Shown: one piece after another, positions 4,278 through 5,788 of the stretch | How the letters are laid out: each line of letters starts with the position of its first letter | Numbering within the stretch: position 1 is the first letter of the stretch | Source: Candidatus Omnitrophota bacterium | Lineage (GTDB): Bacteria; Omnitrophota; Gorgyraeia; Tantalellales; Tantalellaceae | Length of the DNA stretch: 5,788 bases | Assembly: GCA_023142805.1 (NCBI GenBank) | Contig: JAGLIU010000065.1 | Span: forward strand, 1-5,788 | Direction: 5' to 3' | Notes under the pieces: model-generated | Told to the model about the DNA's origin: nothing | The model's database searches: none | The model's input: only the letters and a program-made list of their open reading frames with translations | Program-made: the position numbers and the translations under genes

Positions 4278-5788
4278 ATGATGGCAGACAAAAAAAGTTA
4301 TAAAGATACGTTAAATCTTCCCAAGACAAAGTTTCCTATGAAGGCGAATTTGCCGCAGAGGGAGCCTGAAATGCTTAAAAAATGGGAAGAAGAAGGTATT
4401 TATGAAAAGATCATGGACGAACGCGCCGCGTCCGGAAAAAGTTTTATACTGCATGACGGACCTCCTTACGCGAACGGGCATATACATGTCGGGCACGCGC
4501 TTAACAAGACATTGAAAGATATGTGTATTAAATATTTTTCAATGAAGGGGTATCGGGCTCCGTATATTCCGGGATGGGATTGTCACGGTTTGCCTGTTGA
4601 ACATCAGCTTTTTAAAGAACTTAAAATAACCAAAAATGATATTGACCAAGTTGTATTTCGGAAGAAAGCATACAAATATGCCATGAAGTTTGTAAAGATA
4701 CAGACTGATGAATTTAAGAGATTGGGGATTTTTGGAGATTGGAACAAACCCTATTTGACGTTAACAAATGATTATGAAGCGGCTATAATCGACGCGTTAG
4801 CGGATCTCTACGAAAAAGGATATGTGTATAAGGGGCTAAAACCTGTCAACTGGTGCAAGAAATGCGAAACCGCTTTAGCGGAAGCCGAGGTTGAGTATGA
4901 AGAAAAGCAGTCGCCGTCTATATATGTTAAATTTTCCGTAAAAGAGAAAATTGGTAACAAAAAAGTATTTTTCGCGGTATGGACAACTACGCCGTGGACG
5001 CTTTTGGCCAATGTTGCCGTAGCTTTGCACCCGGAATTTTTATACGCGTTTGTTGATGTGGGGAATGAGATCTGGATATTAGCCGAGGATCTTGTCGAAA
5101 AGATCATGGAAAGGGCGGGTATAACGGATCATAAGATAATAGACAAAAAAAGCGGGAAGGATATTTCCCTGGAAATAAAAGTTTCCGAGCATCCATTTAT
5201 TGAAAGAGATTCGGTTATAGTTACCGCGGATTACGTTACGAAAGAAGAGGGGACAGGGTGTGTACATACCGCCCCCGGGCATGGACAGGATGACTATATA
5301 ACAGGTAAAAAATATGGTTTGCCGGTTATTATGCCTGTTGATGATACCGGAAAATTTACGGACGAGGCGGGAGTCTTTGCCGGGAAGGACGTTCTTGACG
5401 CGAATAACGGGATAATTGAATGTATGAAGGCTAATACTACTCTTATCTACGCCGGCAAAGTGATTCATTCTTATCCTCATTGCTGGAGATGTAAAGAACC
5501 TATAATTTTTCGCGCGACGGAACAGTGGTTTTTAAACATAGATCACAATGATCTACGTTCCGGCATGTTTGATATTATAATGAACAAAGTAAAATGGAGC
5601 CCTGAGTCGGGACGGGGTAGAATAGGCGCGATGGTCAAAAACAGGCCGGACTGGTGTTTGTCAAGGCAGAGGTTATGGGGAGTTCCGATTCCCGCTTTCA
5701 AATGCAATTCTTGCGGAAATACTTTTACAGACGCGGTAATAATACGTAACGTTGCTGAATATACAAGAGAAAAAGGCGCCAATATATG
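4278..5788 (+). CDS. ileS: Isoleucyl-tRNA synthetase, 5' part (3' end outside window)
   Basis: IleRS is a class I synthetase that charges tRNA-Ile and hydrolyses mischarged valine. About 503 residues are visible of a family length near 930, and the frame runs unbroken to the window edge. Seen in order: NLPQREPEMLKKWEE (24-38); the HIGH-type motif in PPYANGHIHVGHALNK (62-77); GWDCHGLPVEHQ (99-110); the zinc-type pair NWCKKCETALAEAEVEYEE (191-209). The CP1 editing domain follows with WTTTPWTLLANVA (235-247) and GTGCVHTAPGHGQDDY (325-340). His330 and Asp339 match the E. coli editing residues His333 and Asp342. Then come HSYPHCWRCKEPIIFRATEQ (397-416), RPDWCLSRQRLWGVPIP (456-472) and a CxxC at 476-479. 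The KMSKS loop and C-terminal zinc domain lie beyond the window. ATG 4278 is the first start after an in-frame stop at 4239; ATG 4281 is equally possible. Its Shine-Dalgarno (GGAA, 4265-4268) is weak. It is the last visible gene of the proC unit. Confidence 0.97.
   Translation, partial: MMADKKSYKDTLNLPKTKFPMKANLPQREPEMLKKWEEEGIYEKIMDERAASGKSFILHDGPPYANGHIHVGHALNKTLKDMCIKYFSMKGYRAPYIPGWDCHGLPVEHQLFKELKITKNDIDQVVFRKKAYKYAMKFVKIQTDEFKRLGIFGDWNKPYLTLTNDYEAAIIDALADLYEKGYVYKGLKPVNWCKKCETALAEAEVEYEEKQSPSIYVKFSVKEKIGNKKVFFAVWTTTPWTLLANVAVALHPEFLYAFVDVGNEIWILAEDLVEKIMERAGITDHKIIDKKSGKDISLEIKVSEHPFIERDSVIVTADYVTKEEGTGCVHTAPGHGQDDYITGKKYGLPVIMPVDDTGKFTDEAGVFAGKDVLDANNGIIECMKANTTLIYAGKVIHSYPHCWRCKEPIIFRATEQWFLNIDHNDLRSGMFDIIMNKVKWSPESGRGRIGAMVKNRPDWCLSRQRLWGVPIPAFKCNSCGNTFTDAVIIRNVAEYTREKGANI

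Noticed and set aside
4485..4496. HVGH instead of HIGH in IleRS
   Set aside because: Val for Ile at this position is a normal variant among class I synthetases.

Overview
The window reads as one co-directional stretch of bacterial housekeeping genes, all on the + strand. In order they are ftsQ (3' part), ftsA, proC, a yggT-family gene, a DUF167/yggU-family gene, an S-methyl-5'-thioadenosine phosphorylase gene (mtnP type) and ileS (5' part). No RNA gene, transposon, CRISPR array or phage gene is visible, and the reverse-strand open frames are shadows of these genes. I see no obviously new multi-gene system. What stands out is an aberrant FtsA, a missing ftsZ, and the DNA between ftsA and proC.

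The organism is a bacterium with a peptidoglycan-type divisome. The DNA is moderately AT-rich by eye, Ile is often encoded by ATA, and several genes use GTG or a strong Shine-Dalgarno. From memory the mix of genes resembles uncultured Gram-negative lineages such as Omnitrophota near the PVC group, but that is a low-confidence guess that only a phylogeny of IleS or FtsA could settle.

Region 1-1722 is the end of a division (dcw-type) cluster. FtsQ is a POTRA-containing inner-membrane divisome protein. FtsA is the actin-fold protein that normally tethers FtsZ to the membrane. Here FtsA is only about 350 residues, has lost the glycine-rich second phosphate motif, and appears to lack roughly 50-60 residues in the second half, yet it keeps an amphipathic C-terminal helix. 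ftsZ, which normally follows ftsA, is absent. Instead there is about 265 bases of non-coding DNA (1723-1987) with palindromes, a 10-base direct repeat, and a good sigma-70-like promoter (TTGACA, 17 bases, extended TAATTT) overlapped by three alternating GTTAA/TTAAC half-sites.

Region 1988-5788 looks like a second transcription unit: proC, yggT, yggU, mtnP and ileS, with gaps of 1, 52, 3 and 23 bases. It joins proline synthesis, a small membrane protein linked to envelope or division functions, methylthioadenosine salvage and isoleucyl-tRNA charging. proC-yggT-yggU is a known neighbourhood (usually with yggS), and yggT-to-ileS linkage is familiar from the sepF-ylmG-divIVA-ileS region of Gram-positives. 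Two coding regions, in ftsA and proC, also hold GC-rich hairpins followed by T-runs that resemble intrinsic terminators.
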